DNA of 13,805 bases from Cyanobium sp. NIES-981 (lineage in GTDB: Bacteria; Cyanobacteriota; Cyanobacteriia; PCC-6307; Cyanobiaceae): positions 1-13,805 of the forward strand of contig CAMDSS010000030.1 in assembly GCA_945907085.1 (NCBI GenBank), given 5' to 3'. Under the pieces are notes generated by a model. It saw nothing but the letters and a program-made list of their open reading frames with translations, made no database searches and was not told the DNA's origin. Position 1 is the first letter of the stretch. Each line of letters begins with the position of its first letter. Positions 6,679-13,183 of the stretch are shown here, piece by piece. The position numbers and the translations under genes are program-made.

Positions 6679-6941
6679 ATGAAGGTTTGATCGAACAATT
6701 GGCGCCAGTAGCCATGGGCCTGGACCCCTTCCCGCCGGGCCCGGGCCAGATTTTGCTCGGCGAAATGGCGGGCATCCATCAGGGGCACCACCTCAAAACT
6801 GGCTCCCTTCGCCTGGAGGGTGACCACAAAAAAGATGCGCTGGGCATAGAGCGTGGCGAACAAATCCCGGTCCTCGGCGACCTTGGCGACCCGGTAAAGC
6901 ATCCCAAACGTGGGATGGTTGAGGTATCGCTCTGTGCTCAC
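6675..6941 (-). CDS. pipX: PipX, PII/NtcA-interacting regulator
   Basis: An 88-residue cyanobacterial regulator that binds either PII (GlnB) or the transcription factor NtcA, and so links carbon/nitrogen status to gene expression. The Tudor-like N-terminal domain shows YLNHPTFGMLYRV, then LFATLYAQRIFFVVT, which includes Tyr32, a residue at the contact surface of the studied Synechococcus elongatus protein. Two C-terminal helices follow (ARHFAEQNLARARREG and YWRQLFDQTFI). The start is GTG at 6941, giving MSTERYLNHP, which matches the family N-terminus; the reading frame remains open further upstream, but that extension overlaps cbiQ and is Cys/Trp-rich nonsense. It starts 22 bp after cbiQ and overlaps pipY. 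Confidence 0.96.
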   Translation of the reverse strand: MSTERYLNHPTFGMLYRVAKVAEDRDLFATLYAQRIFFVVTLQAKGASFEVVPLMDARHFAEQNLARARREGVQAHGYWRQLFDQTFI

Positions 6942-6963
6942 TCCGTCTGTAGCGCTTATGCCA

Positions 6964-8196
6964 TTAAAGGGCACCGGCTTTCCAGCGCAGCAACAGCAGC
7001 ACCACCAAGCCACCACAACCGAAGGCGTTGGGCCGCAAGGCGGCCGGAGCCATTTGGTGCAACTGATCCGCCGGAACCCAATAGCCCCCGCGGGCCATCA
7101 AGGCTTCCGCCCCCTGCTCTGAGCGCAGCAACACGTTGGCCAGGAGCCGCTCCCCCAGGGCCAACACCAGGCCCAGGCAGCCACGCCAACCCAGGCTCTT
7201 GAAATTCACCGCACGGGTGGCAACCGAGCGCAAAAGGTTTTGCAGTTCTTCTTGCACCAAGGGCAAAAAGCGCAGGGCCAACAGCAAGGTGAAGCCCAAA
7301 CGCTCCACGGGCCAGCCCAGCCTGACCAGGGGTTGGAGCAGCCAACTGATCGCCCACACGAGCTCTTCAGGCGGGGTGGTGAGCAGCAACAGGTTGGCGC
7401 TATGCACCAGGGTGAACAGCAAGGTGGCGCCATTGAGGCCGAGCTCGGCCGAGCGCCGGCTCACCGAAATCGGGCCCCAACGGGCCAGTTCCCAGGCTTC
7501 CCCGGCCCGCTGAGGCGGCGCACTCTGGGGGGCACCCGGGGCCAGCCGCACTTCGCTGGGCGGGCGTTGCGGGGGCGCCGCCGGCACCGAGCCCTCGGGC
7601 AACACCGCCGAAAGCAAACCCACCAGCAGAGCCAACACAACCAGGGCCGGCAGGCTGCGGCGCCAGAGCCGCCAGGGCAAGCCACTGGCCGCGGTGATCA
7701 GCAGCAACAGGTTGGCGCTATGCACCAGGGTGAACAGCAAGGTGGCTCCATTGAGGCCTAGCTCGGCCGAGCGCCTGCTCACCGAAATTGGGCCCCAACG
7801 GGCCAGTTCCCAGGCTTCCCCGGCCCGCTGGGGCGGCGCACTCTGGGGGGCACCCGGGGCCAGCCGCACTTCGCTGGGCGGGCGTTGCAGGGGCGCCGCC
7901 GGCACCGAGCCCTCGGGCAACACCGCCGAAAGCAAACCCACCAGCAGAGCCAACACAATCAGGGCCGGCAGGCTGCGGCGCCAGAGCCGCCAGGGCAAGC
8001 CACTGGCCGCGGTGATCAGCAGCAACAGCCCCACCAGGGAAAGGCGCCAGAGCGGTCCAGCCAGGATGGGGGTGATTAAAAAGGCCAGGGTCCAGGCGAG
8101 CTTGAGCCGGGGATCGAGCTGCCGCAGCCAGCTGCCGCGCCCCCCCTGCTCCTCGGCCACGAATTGGCCGATCGGCAACTGGCGCAGCCAATCCAT
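6964..8196 (-). CDS. cbiQ: CbiQ-family ECF transporter T component with internal duplication
   Basis: A membrane-embedded coupling subunit (EcfT/CbiQ) that joins the ATPases of an energy-coupling-factor transporter to a substrate-binding S component, often for cobalt, nickel or vitamins. The N-terminus has QLDPRLKLAWTLAFLI. The C-terminal part has LRFLPLVQEELQNLLRS and the conserved EALMARGGY (364-372), the ATPase-coupling motif. The start ATG at 8196 overlaps the der stop by one base (TGATG). The protein is 410 residues, longer than is usual for the family. Residues 57-162 are repeated as 163-268 with two differences (I80/V186, L103/P209). Removing one copy gives 304 residues, a typical size. 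The extra unit carries one whole helix, a Pro/Ala-rich loop and a helix whose end is spliced onto the end of helix 2, so two membrane spans should be added with topology kept. Function of the enlarged protein is unknown; substrate cannot be told. Confidence 0.93.
   Translation of the reverse strand: MDWLRQLPIGQFVAEEQGGRGSWLRQLDPRLKLAWTLAFLITPILAGPLWRLSLVGLLLLITAASGLPWRLWRRSLPALIVLALLVGLLSAVLPEGSVPAAPLQRPPSEVRLAPGAPQSAPPQRAGEAWELARWGPISVSRRSAELGLNGATLLFTLVHSANLLLLITAASGLPWRLWRRSLPALVVLALLVGLLSAVLPEGSVPAAPPQRPPSEVRLAPGAPQSAPPQRAGEAWELARWGPISVSRRSAELGLNGATLLFTLVHSANLLLLTTPPEELVWAISWLLQPLVRLGWPVERLGFTLLLALRFLPLVQEELQNLLRSVATRAVNFKSLGWRGCLGLVLALGERLLANVLLRSEQGAEALMARGGYWVPADQLHQMAPAALRPNAFGCGGLVVLLLLRWKAGAL
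7382..7392. repeat. 11-bp boundary repeat AGCAGCAACAG
   Basis: AGCAGCAACAG occurs at 7382-7392, 7700-7710 and 8018-8028: at both outer edges and at the join of the two 318-bp units. It encodes part of a Leu run (LLLL). It is the short homology at which unequal exchange or slippage could have created the duplication. Confidence 0.85.
7393..7710 (-). repeat. 318-bp tandem duplication in cbiQ, C-terminal copy
   Basis: This unit encodes residues 163-268 of CbiQ. By base-by-base comparison it differs from the adjoining unit (7711-8028) at 7 of 318 positions. Five changes are silent (Gly, Leu, Arg, Pro, Pro codons) and two alter the protein. The unit is 106 codons, so the frame is kept. Confidence 0.97.
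7711..8028 (-). repeat. 318-bp tandem duplication in cbiQ, N-terminal copy
   Basis: This unit encodes residues 57-162 of CbiQ: the end of membrane segment 2, segment 3 (PALIVLALLVGLLSAV), a Pro/Ala/Arg-rich hydrophilic loop of about 50 residues, and most of segment 4 (NGATLLFTLVHSAN). It directly adjoins the second copy. Similarity stops sharply at 8028, where the 11-bp boundary repeat ends. Confidence 0.97.
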
Positions 8197-9560
8197 CAGT
8201 GGCGAGCTTGTTGGCGGGCCAACTCCTTCTCGGCATCCCGCTGCTGCTTCCCGCGCCAAAACAGCTTGATCGGGGTGCCCTCAAAGCCCAGACCTTCGCG
8301 AATCTGGCGTTCCACGTAGCGGCGATAGGTGTCGCCAAACAGCTTGGGCTCGTTGACAAACAGGGTGAAGCTCGGGGGGCGTACAGCCACTTGGGTGCCG
8401 TAGTAAATGCGGCCCTGGCGACCACCGCGGCTGGTGGGAGGCGAGCGCCAACTCACGGCCTCCTGGAGCACCTCATTCACCACCGAGGTGGACACCCGGC
8501 GGCGGTGCTGCTCCACGGCCAGCAGGGCCAAGGGGAAAATGGCCTGGACCCGCTGGCCATTGAGGGCCGAGGTGAACAACATCGGCGCCCAATCCAGGAA
8601 GTAGAGCTTGGCGCGCAGCTCCTTTTCCATGGCCGGCATGGTGTGGCTGTCTTTCTCGATGGCATCCCATTTGTTCACCACCACCACGCAGGCGCGGCCG
8701 TCTTCTTCGATGCGGCCGGCCAGGCGCTGGTCCTGTTCGGTGACGCCATCGAGGGCATCAATCACTAGCACGCAGATATCGGAGCGCTCGATGGCCTTGA
8801 AACTGCGGTTAATGCCGAAGTACTCGGGGCCGTAATTCACCGAACGGCGGCGGCGAATGCCAGCCGTATCGAGCAATTTCCAGGTTTTGTCTTCCCGCTC
8901 AATCGTGGTGTCGATGGTGTCGCGGGTGGTACCCCGGATCGGGCTCACGATCGCCCGGTTCTCACCGCAAACCGCATTCAGCAGGCTGGATTTCCCCACA
9001 TTGGGCCTGCCAATAATCGCCAGCTGGATGGGCTCCTCCTGGCCTTCGATCAGTTCGGTGGCAGGCAAAAAACTGATCACCTTGTCGAGCAGATCGCCGG
9101 TGCCGGCACCGTGGATCGCTGAGATGGGAAAGGGCTCGCCCAAGCCCAGGGTCCAAAAATCGGCCGCCATGGCCAGGCCCGCATCCGGCGACTCGCACTT
9201 GTTCACCGCCAGCAAGGTGGGCACCCCTTGGCCCCGCAGCCACTCGGCGATCGATTGATCCGCCCCGGTCAGGCCCTGTTGACCATCGACGATCACCAGG
9301 GCCACGGAGGCTTCCGCCAAGGCGAGGTTGGCCTGCTCGCGAATTTCGGGCAGGAATTCACTGTCGTCGTCGAACACCAAACCGCCCGTATCCACCACCT
9401 TGAAGGTGCGGTCGCCCCAGTACCCCTCTTGGTAGGTGCGGTCCCGGGTGACCCCCGGTTGGTCGTGAACAATGGCTTCCCTGCTTCGGCAAAGCCTGTT
9501 CACCAGGGTGGATTTGCCCACGTTGGGCCGGCCAATGATGGCCACTACTGGAAGCGCCAA
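8196..9560 (-). CDS. der: Ribosome biogenesis GTPase Der (EngA)
   Basis: A 454-residue essential GTPase with two tandem G domains that assists 50S subunit assembly. G domain 1: GRPNVGKST (10-18), DTGG (57-60) and NKCE (120-123). G domain 2: GRPNVGKSS (184-192), DTAG (231-234) and NKWD (296-299). A C-terminal KH-like domain (about 360-440) ends in a basic tail. All nucleotide-binding motifs are intact and the length is standard. The start is TTG at 9560, giving MALPVVAIIGRPNVGKS; AGGGA lies 9 nt upstream. A 72-bp gap separates it from the DUF1823 gene on the same strand, in which I see no convincing promoter boxes. Its stop overlaps the cbiQ start (TGATG). Confidence 0.98.
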   Translation of the reverse strand: MALPVVAIIGRPNVGKSTLVNRLCRSREAIVHDQPGVTRDRTYQEGYWGDRTFKVVDTGGLVFDDDSEFLPEIREQANLALAEASVALVIVDGQQGLTGADQSIAEWLRGQGVPTLLAVNKCESPDAGLAMAADFWTLGLGEPFPISAIHGAGTGDLLDKVISFLPATELIEGQEEPIQLAIIGRPNVGKSSLLNAVCGENRAIVSPIRGTTRDTIDTTIEREDKTWKLLDTAGIRRRRSVNYGPEYFGINRSFKAIERSDICVLVIDALDGVTEQDQRLAGRIEEDGRACVVVVNKWDAIEKDSHTMPAMEKELRAKLYFLDWAPMLFTSALNGQRVQAIFPLALLAVEQHRRRVSTSVVNEVLQEAVSWRSPPTSRGGRQGRIYYGTQVAVRPPSFTLFVNEPKLFGDTYRRYVERQIREGLGFEGTPIKLFWRGKQQRDAEKELARQQARH

Positions 9561-9632
9561 AACGGCTTATCCCTGTCTACTGGTCTTGACTTGACCCTAC
9601 AGAGCGATGGTGCCCGCCTCCAAACCCCTAGC

Positions 9633-10103
9633 TCATCCCACGGGTAAATCGCCAGGGTGGCCGGCGACCGGATCGGCGGGGGCATCCCTTAAGGCCGGTA
9701 GGGGGCCTTTATCTGCCAAAGGCTCGCCCCGCTCGGCCAGGTGGGCCAGCAACCAATTGACGGCGGTGGCCCGGCGGGTGCGCCTGGGGTAGAGCTCCCC
9801 AATGGTGTAGCCGGCAAAGCCCAGTTGCTGCTTGAGCAATTGCTTGTGCTCTTTGGCAATCGAGCGGGTGAGGCGCACGCTTGCGGGCCGCTCGGCAATG
9901 AACTGGGGCTCCACAGGGAACGACTCCAGCCAATCGGCGCTTGCCCCGGGGCCGGCGCTCCAAACGCCGGAGCCATCGGGGGCGTAGCCCAGGCGCGGCC
10001 AGATCAATTCACACACGAAGCGATCGCTGGTGCGGTCGGCCAATACCGCCTCCAACAGGGCCCGGCTCAGGGGGAAGGCCTCGGCCGTGGTGGCGGCTGG
10101 CAC
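9633..10103 (-). CDS. DUF1823 family protein
   Basis: I recognise this as the cyanobacterial (and plastid-lineage) DUF1823 family; its function is unknown. Conserved parts visible are DRFVCELIWPRLGY, then ERPASVRLTRSIAKEHKQLL, LGFAGYTIGELYPRRTRRA and NWLLAHL. The protein is soluble-looking and basic in the middle, with no membrane segment. From the chosen GTG at 10103 it is 156 residues and begins MPAATTAEAFPLSRALL. A GTG at 10163 would add 20 residues that are antisense to the start of dusB and look non-conserved, so I prefer the shorter form, but neither start has a clear Shine-Dalgarno. The C-terminal 30 residues are Pro/Ala-rich and probably variable. It precedes der by 72 bp on the same strand. 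Confidence 0.85.
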   Translation of the reverse strand: MPAATTAEAFPLSRALLEAVLADRTSDRFVCELIWPRLGYAPDGSGVWSAGPGASADWLESFPVEPQFIAERPASVRLTRSIAKEHKQLLKQQLGFAGYTIGELYPRRTRRATAVNWLLAHLAERGEPLADKGPLPALRDAPADPVAGHPGDLPVG

Positions 10104-10141
10104 AGGGGGGCAAGGCAGCGAGCCCTGAGAATGGATCCACG

Positions 10142-11158
10142 ATGGTCCTCTTTTCAAGTCCACTCCAGCTGGCCGGCAATGGCACGCCCCGCCAGCTGGG
10201 CTGCCGGGTGCTCCAGTCCCCGTTGGCGGGGGTGAGCGATCGGATTTTTCGCGGCCTGGTGCGCCGCTGGGCCCCCGAGGCCCTGCTGTTCACCGAAATG
10301 GTGAACGCCACGGGGCTGGAGCTGGGCCACGGGCGCCAAAAGGTGGAAGAGCTCAGCGAGGAGCCGGGGCCCGTGGGGGTGCAGCTGTTTGATGTGCGGC
10401 CGGCGGCCATGGCGGAAGCGGCCCGGCGGGCCGAGGCCGAGGGCGCCTTTTTGATCGACATCAACATGGGCTGCCCGGTGAAAAAGATCGCCAAAAAAGG
10501 TGGCGGCAGTGGCTTGATCCGCGATCCCGAGCTGGCGATGCGGATCGTGGCGGCGATCGCCGCGGCCGTGCGGATCCCGGTCACGGCCAAAACGCGGCTG
10601 GGATGGTGCGGCAGCAGCGCCGATCCCGTGGGCTTTGCCACCCAGCTGCAAAACGCTGGAGCCCAACTGCTCACCCTGCATGGCCGCACCCGGGAGCAGG
10701 GCTTCAAGGGCCAGGCCGATTGGGCGGCGATTGCCCGGGTGAAAGCGGCCCTCACCATCCCGGTGATTGCCAATGGCGACATCCACACAGGCGCCGACGC
10801 CCTGCGCTGCCTTGCCCTCACCGGTGCCGATGGGGTGATGGTGGGGCGGGCCACCATGGGAGCCCCCTGGATCGTGGGCCAAATCGATGCGGCCCTCACC
10901 GGGAGCCCCGAACCCCCCACCCCGGGCCCCGAACAGCGGCTGCAGCTCGCCGCTGAGCATCTCCAGGCCCTGGTGGCCGCCAAGGGGGAGCACGGCCTGC
11001 TGATCGCCCGCAAACACATGGGCTGGACCTGCCAAGGCTTTGCCGGCGCCGCCCCCCTGCGCCAGGCCCTGATGGGGGCTCCCACCTCGGCTGAGGCCCT
11101 GGCCCTGCTCGATCAGGCCTTAGGGCAAAACCTCGGGCCAACCCTGGCGAATCAATAA
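10142..11158 (+). CDS. dusB: tRNA-dihydrouridine synthase DusB
   Basis: An FMN-dependent enzyme of 338 residues that reduces uridine to dihydrouridine in tRNA D-loops. The TIM-barrel N-terminus has SPLAGVSDRIFR (26-37). The catalytic cysteine is in DINMGCPVKKIAKKGGGSG (Cys111). FMN and tRNA-binding motifs include TAKTRLGW, LHGRTREQGFKG (179-190), VIANGDI and a C-terminal helical domain (KHMGWTCQGF). The frame stays open to 9941, but homology begins near 10142, so I use that ATG; the Shine-Dalgarno is weak. It is divergent from DUF1823 (38 bp between the preferred starts) and its last 39 bp overlap the 3' end of cobI on the other strand. The pattern around the cysteine fits the DusB/NifR3 subfamily better than DusA. 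Confidence 0.95.
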   Translation: MVLFSSPLQLAGNGTPRQLGCRVLQSPLAGVSDRIFRGLVRRWAPEALLFTEMVNATGLELGHGRQKVEELSEEPGPVGVQLFDVRPAAMAEAARRAEAEGAFLIDINMGCPVKKIAKKGGGSGLIRDPELAMRIVAAIAAAVRIPVTAKTRLGWCGSSADPVGFATQLQNAGAQLLTLHGRTREQGFKGQADWAAIARVKAALTIPVIANGDIHTGADALRCLALTGADGVMVGRATMGAPWIVGQIDAALTGSPEPPTPGPEQRLQLAAEHLQALVAAKGEHGLLIARKHMGWTCQGFAGAAPLRQALMGAPTSAEALALLDQALGQNLGPTLANQ

Positions 11159-11926
11159 GAGAGAGAAGTAGGGCTGCTCGTCGGCAGGCATGGCAGCTGC
11201 GCTCGCCAGGAGCTGGTCGGGCCAACCCACCCGCTGGGCAAACAGCGACCCCTCCAGCAAGCCGCGGGTGCCCAGGGCCTGGCGCACCCAACTCCAGCGG
11301 TGGCCAAGTTTGAGCAGGGCCAGGATCCAGTGGGAGGCCGCCGCCTGCTCCAGCAGGGCCTCCAACTCCGCCAGGGTGTCGGGGGTGGGGCGAATCAGCA
11401 GGCCCTCCTGCTGCAAGGCCAGGGGCCAGGGCATCGCCAAGCTCGAAGCCGCCGCCGCGGCCGCCGCCACCGAGGTAATCCCCGGGATCACCGTGACCGG
11501 GCAGGCCGGATGGCGCTCCGCCACAGCCAGCAAGACATAGGAGGCGCTGGCAAAGAGGGAGGCATCCCCTTCACAGAGCAGCACCACCGCCAAACCCTGG
11601 GCCACCGTCCCCGCCAACTGGTTGGCCGCGTCATGCCATGCATCGATGCGGGGCTGGGCATCAGCCACCATCGGAAACAGCAGGGGCAGGCGCCTCTGGT
11701 GGCTGCCAATCCATGGCGCCGCAATCGTGGCTGCCATGCCAACGGCCCCTTCCCGCGCCACGGGGTAGGCCACCACATCGGCCGCCCCAATCGCCCGAAC
11801 CGCTGCCACGGTCAGGAGGTCAGGGTCGCCAGGGCCGACGCCCACCAGGGTCAGGCCAGGTGCCCGGATGGAGGGTTCAGTCAACGGCTGGCTGCGGCCA
11901 TCGACTCTTTCTAAGGCTGCGGCCAT
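11120..11926 (-). CDS. cobI: Precorrin-2 C20-methyltransferase CobI
   Basis: An SAM-dependent methyltransferase of the tetrapyrrole methylase family that methylates C20 of (cobalt-)precorrin-2 in corrin ring synthesis. Motifs visible are LTLVGVGPGDPDLLT (25-39), VVAYPVAREG, LLCEGDASLFAS (116-127), VTVIPGITSVAAAA (144-157) and the C-terminal PYFSLLLIRQGW. Length (268 aa) is about normal. It starts at ATG 11926, only 32 bp from the divergent mtnD start, leaving no room for a cobalamin riboswitch. Its last 39 bp overlap the end of dusB. No other corrin genes are in the window, which fits the scattered arrangement of this pathway in cyanobacteria. The oxygen-dependent versus anaerobic pathway name (CobI or CbiL) cannot be decided from sequence alone. 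Confidence 0.93.
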   Translation of the reverse strand: MAAALERVDGRSQPLTEPSIRAPGLTLVGVGPGDPDLLTVAAVRAIGAADVVAYPVAREGAVGMAATIAAPWIGSHQRRLPLLFPMVADAQPRIDAWHDAANQLAGTVAQGLAVVLLCEGDASLFASASYVLLAVAERHPACPVTVIPGITSVAAAAAAASSLAMPWPLALQQEGLLIRPTPDTLAELEALLEQAAASHWILALLKLGHRWSWVRQALGTRGLLEGSLFAQRVGWPDQLLASAAAMPADEQPYFSLLLIRQGWPEVLP

Positions 11927-11958
11927 TTTCTAGGGTTGGTCGCAGAAGGGAATGCCCC

Positions 11959-12534
11959 ATGAGCCTTCTGGCCATCTACACCCATGCCAGCTCGCCTGGT
12001 GTTTCAGCGCCCCTGCCCGAGCTGATTACCAGCGACGCCGCGCTGATTGCCGCCGAGCTCGCCCCCCGGGGGGTGAGGTTTCAACGCTGGGAGGCCTCTG
12101 CCCAGCTGCCCCCTGGCGCCGACCAGACCCAGATCCTGAGTGCCTACGCCTCGGATGTGGCCCGGGTACAAGAGCACGGGGCCTACCCAACGGTGGACGC
12201 GATCCGCCTCGAACCCAGCCACCCCGATCGGGCCGCCCTGCGCCAAAAGTTTTTGGCTGAGCACACCCACAGCGAAGACGAGGTGCGCTTCTTTGTGGAG
12301 GGCCGGGGCCTGTTTTGCCTCCACATCGGCGAGGAGGTGCTGCAACTGGTCTGTGAGAAAAACGACTGGATCTCCGTGCCCGCAGGCACCAAGCACTGGT
12401 TCGACATGGGTCCAAATCCCGCCTTTTGTGCCCTGCGCTTCTTCGACAATCCCGAAGGCTGGGTGGCCGCCTTCACCGGCGACCCCATTGCCAGCAGCTA
12501 TCCCCTACTCGACGAATTGATGGACGGCCGATAG
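11959..12534 (+). CDS. mtnD: Acireductone dioxygenase MtnD
   Basis: A cupin enzyme of 191 residues in the methionine salvage pathway. It oxidises acireductone to the 2-keto acid precursor of methionine plus formate when Fe2+ is bound, or to methylthiopropionate, CO and formate when Ni2+ is bound. The metal ligands are all present: H102, H104 and E108 in FLAEHTHSEDEVRFF, and H146 in VPAGTKHWFD. The start is ATG 11959, with AGAAGGG 8 nt upstream, which is one of the best ribosome sites in the window. It is divergent from cobI (32 bp) and convergent with miaE (20 bp). No other methionine-salvage gene is nearby. Confidence 0.96.
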   Translation: MSLLAIYTHASSPGVSAPLPELITSDAALIAAELAPRGVRFQRWEASAQLPPGADQTQILSAYASDVARVQEHGAYPTVDAIRLEPSHPDRAALRQKFLAEHTHSEDEVRFFVEGRGLFCLHIGEEVLQLVCEKNDWISVPAGTKHWFDMGPNPAFCALRFFDNPEGWVAAFTGDPIASSYPLLDELMDGR

Positions 12535-12554
12535 GTCATCGATGGCAGATCATC

Positions 12555-13181
12555 TCAGCCGTTTTGAACCCCAAAGGAGTGGAATCGCACCTCCTGGGGA
12601 CCTGCCAGCACCCCCTGCAACGCCGCCACTTCCGCCGCCGCCAGCTCCTGCAACCGGGCGACGGTGGCTTGCCGGCCAAAGCCCTTTTCCGCCAACATCC
12701 AATACAGGCCGAAGTGGCGGGCCTCACTGGCCACCAGCTCGCCATAGAGGCCCCGAAGCGCCGGATCCGGGCTGTGCTCGGCCAAGAGGGCCATGCGCTC
12801 ATGGCTGCGGGCCTCAATCAAGCCCGCCACCAGGAAGGAATCGAGCCTGCACTGGGGTTCGTCCCGGCGCACCTGCTTGGCCAAGCTGGCCCCATAGGGC
12901 GGAGCCGCCAAGGGCCTAAGGGCCTGGCCCCTGGCCTGGAGCACCTGCAGCACCTGCTCAAAATGCTCCAGCTCCTCCCTTGCCAGGGGGCTTAAGGCCC
13001 CGGCGAGCTCTTCGTCGCTCTGATAGCGAAACATCAACTGCAGGGCCACCCCGGCGGCCTTGCGCTCGCAATGGGCGTGGTCGATCAACACCAGCTCTGG
13101 CTCGGCGATGGCCTGCTCAAGCCAAGCATTGCTGCTGGGGGCGGCCAGCCACTTCACCCGGGCGGTACCCGCACCATCCAT
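12555..13181 (-). CDS. miaE: tRNA-(ms2io6A37) hydroxylase MiaE
   Basis: A ferritin-like non-haem diiron monooxygenase that hydroxylates the isopentenyl group of ms2i6A at position 37 of tRNAs reading UNN codons. Carboxylate/histidine ligand motifs are visible in order: LIDHAHCERKAAG, LAREELEHFEQV, FLVAGLIEARSHER and LVASEARHFGLYW. The protein is about 208 residues, as expected. I use the ATG at 13181, two nt after the aroQ stop. A TTG at 13187 overlaps that stop as TTGA and would add two residues, so either could be used. It follows aroQ directly and the two are surely co-transcribed. Together with dusB and three tRNA genes this corner of the window is rich in tRNA functions, perhaps by chance. 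Confidence 0.95.
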   Translation of the reverse strand: MDGAGTARVKWLAAPSSNAWLEQAIAEPELVLIDHAHCERKAAGVALQLMFRYQSDEELAGALSPLAREELEHFEQVLQVLQARGQALRPLAAPPYGASLAKQVRRDEPQCRLDSFLVAGLIEARSHERMALLAEHSPDPALRGLYGELVASEARHFGLYWMLAEKGFGRQATVARLQELAAAEVAALQGVLAGPQEVRFHSFGVQNG

Positions 13182-13183
13182 GC

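Noticed and set aside
6942..6980. NtcA-type site (GTA-N8-TAC) before pipX
   Set aside because: The nearest match has the wrong spacing and an imperfect half-site; it also lies in the cbiQ 3' end.
6942..7016. N-terminal extension of pipX with a run of cysteines
   Set aside because: It is the out-of-frame shadow of the cbiQ 3' end; PipX proteins begin close to STERYLNHPTFG.
7382..8028. The cbiQ duplication as an assembly error
   Set aside because: Seven scattered differences, five of them silent, separate the copies, so reads can tell them apart. Long-read confirmation is still desirable.
8197..8259. N-terminal extension of cbiQ (open frame back to 8259)
   Set aside because: It overlaps the end of der and is low-complexity. 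The ATG at 8196 gives the TGATG overlap and a sensible family start.
9941..10141. N-terminal extension of dusB
   Set aside because: The extra 67 residues are Arg/Pro/Gly-rich, antisense to DUF1823 and unlike any Dus protein; the family fold starts after 10142.
11638..11958. N-terminal extension of mtnD (open frame back to 11638)
   Set aside because: The extension lies antisense to cobI. Acireductone dioxygenase homology begins at MSLLAIYTH, with a good ribosome site directly before 11959.
11927..11958. Cobalamin riboswitch upstream of cobI
   Set aside because: The gap is only 32 bp and has no B12-box-like sequence.
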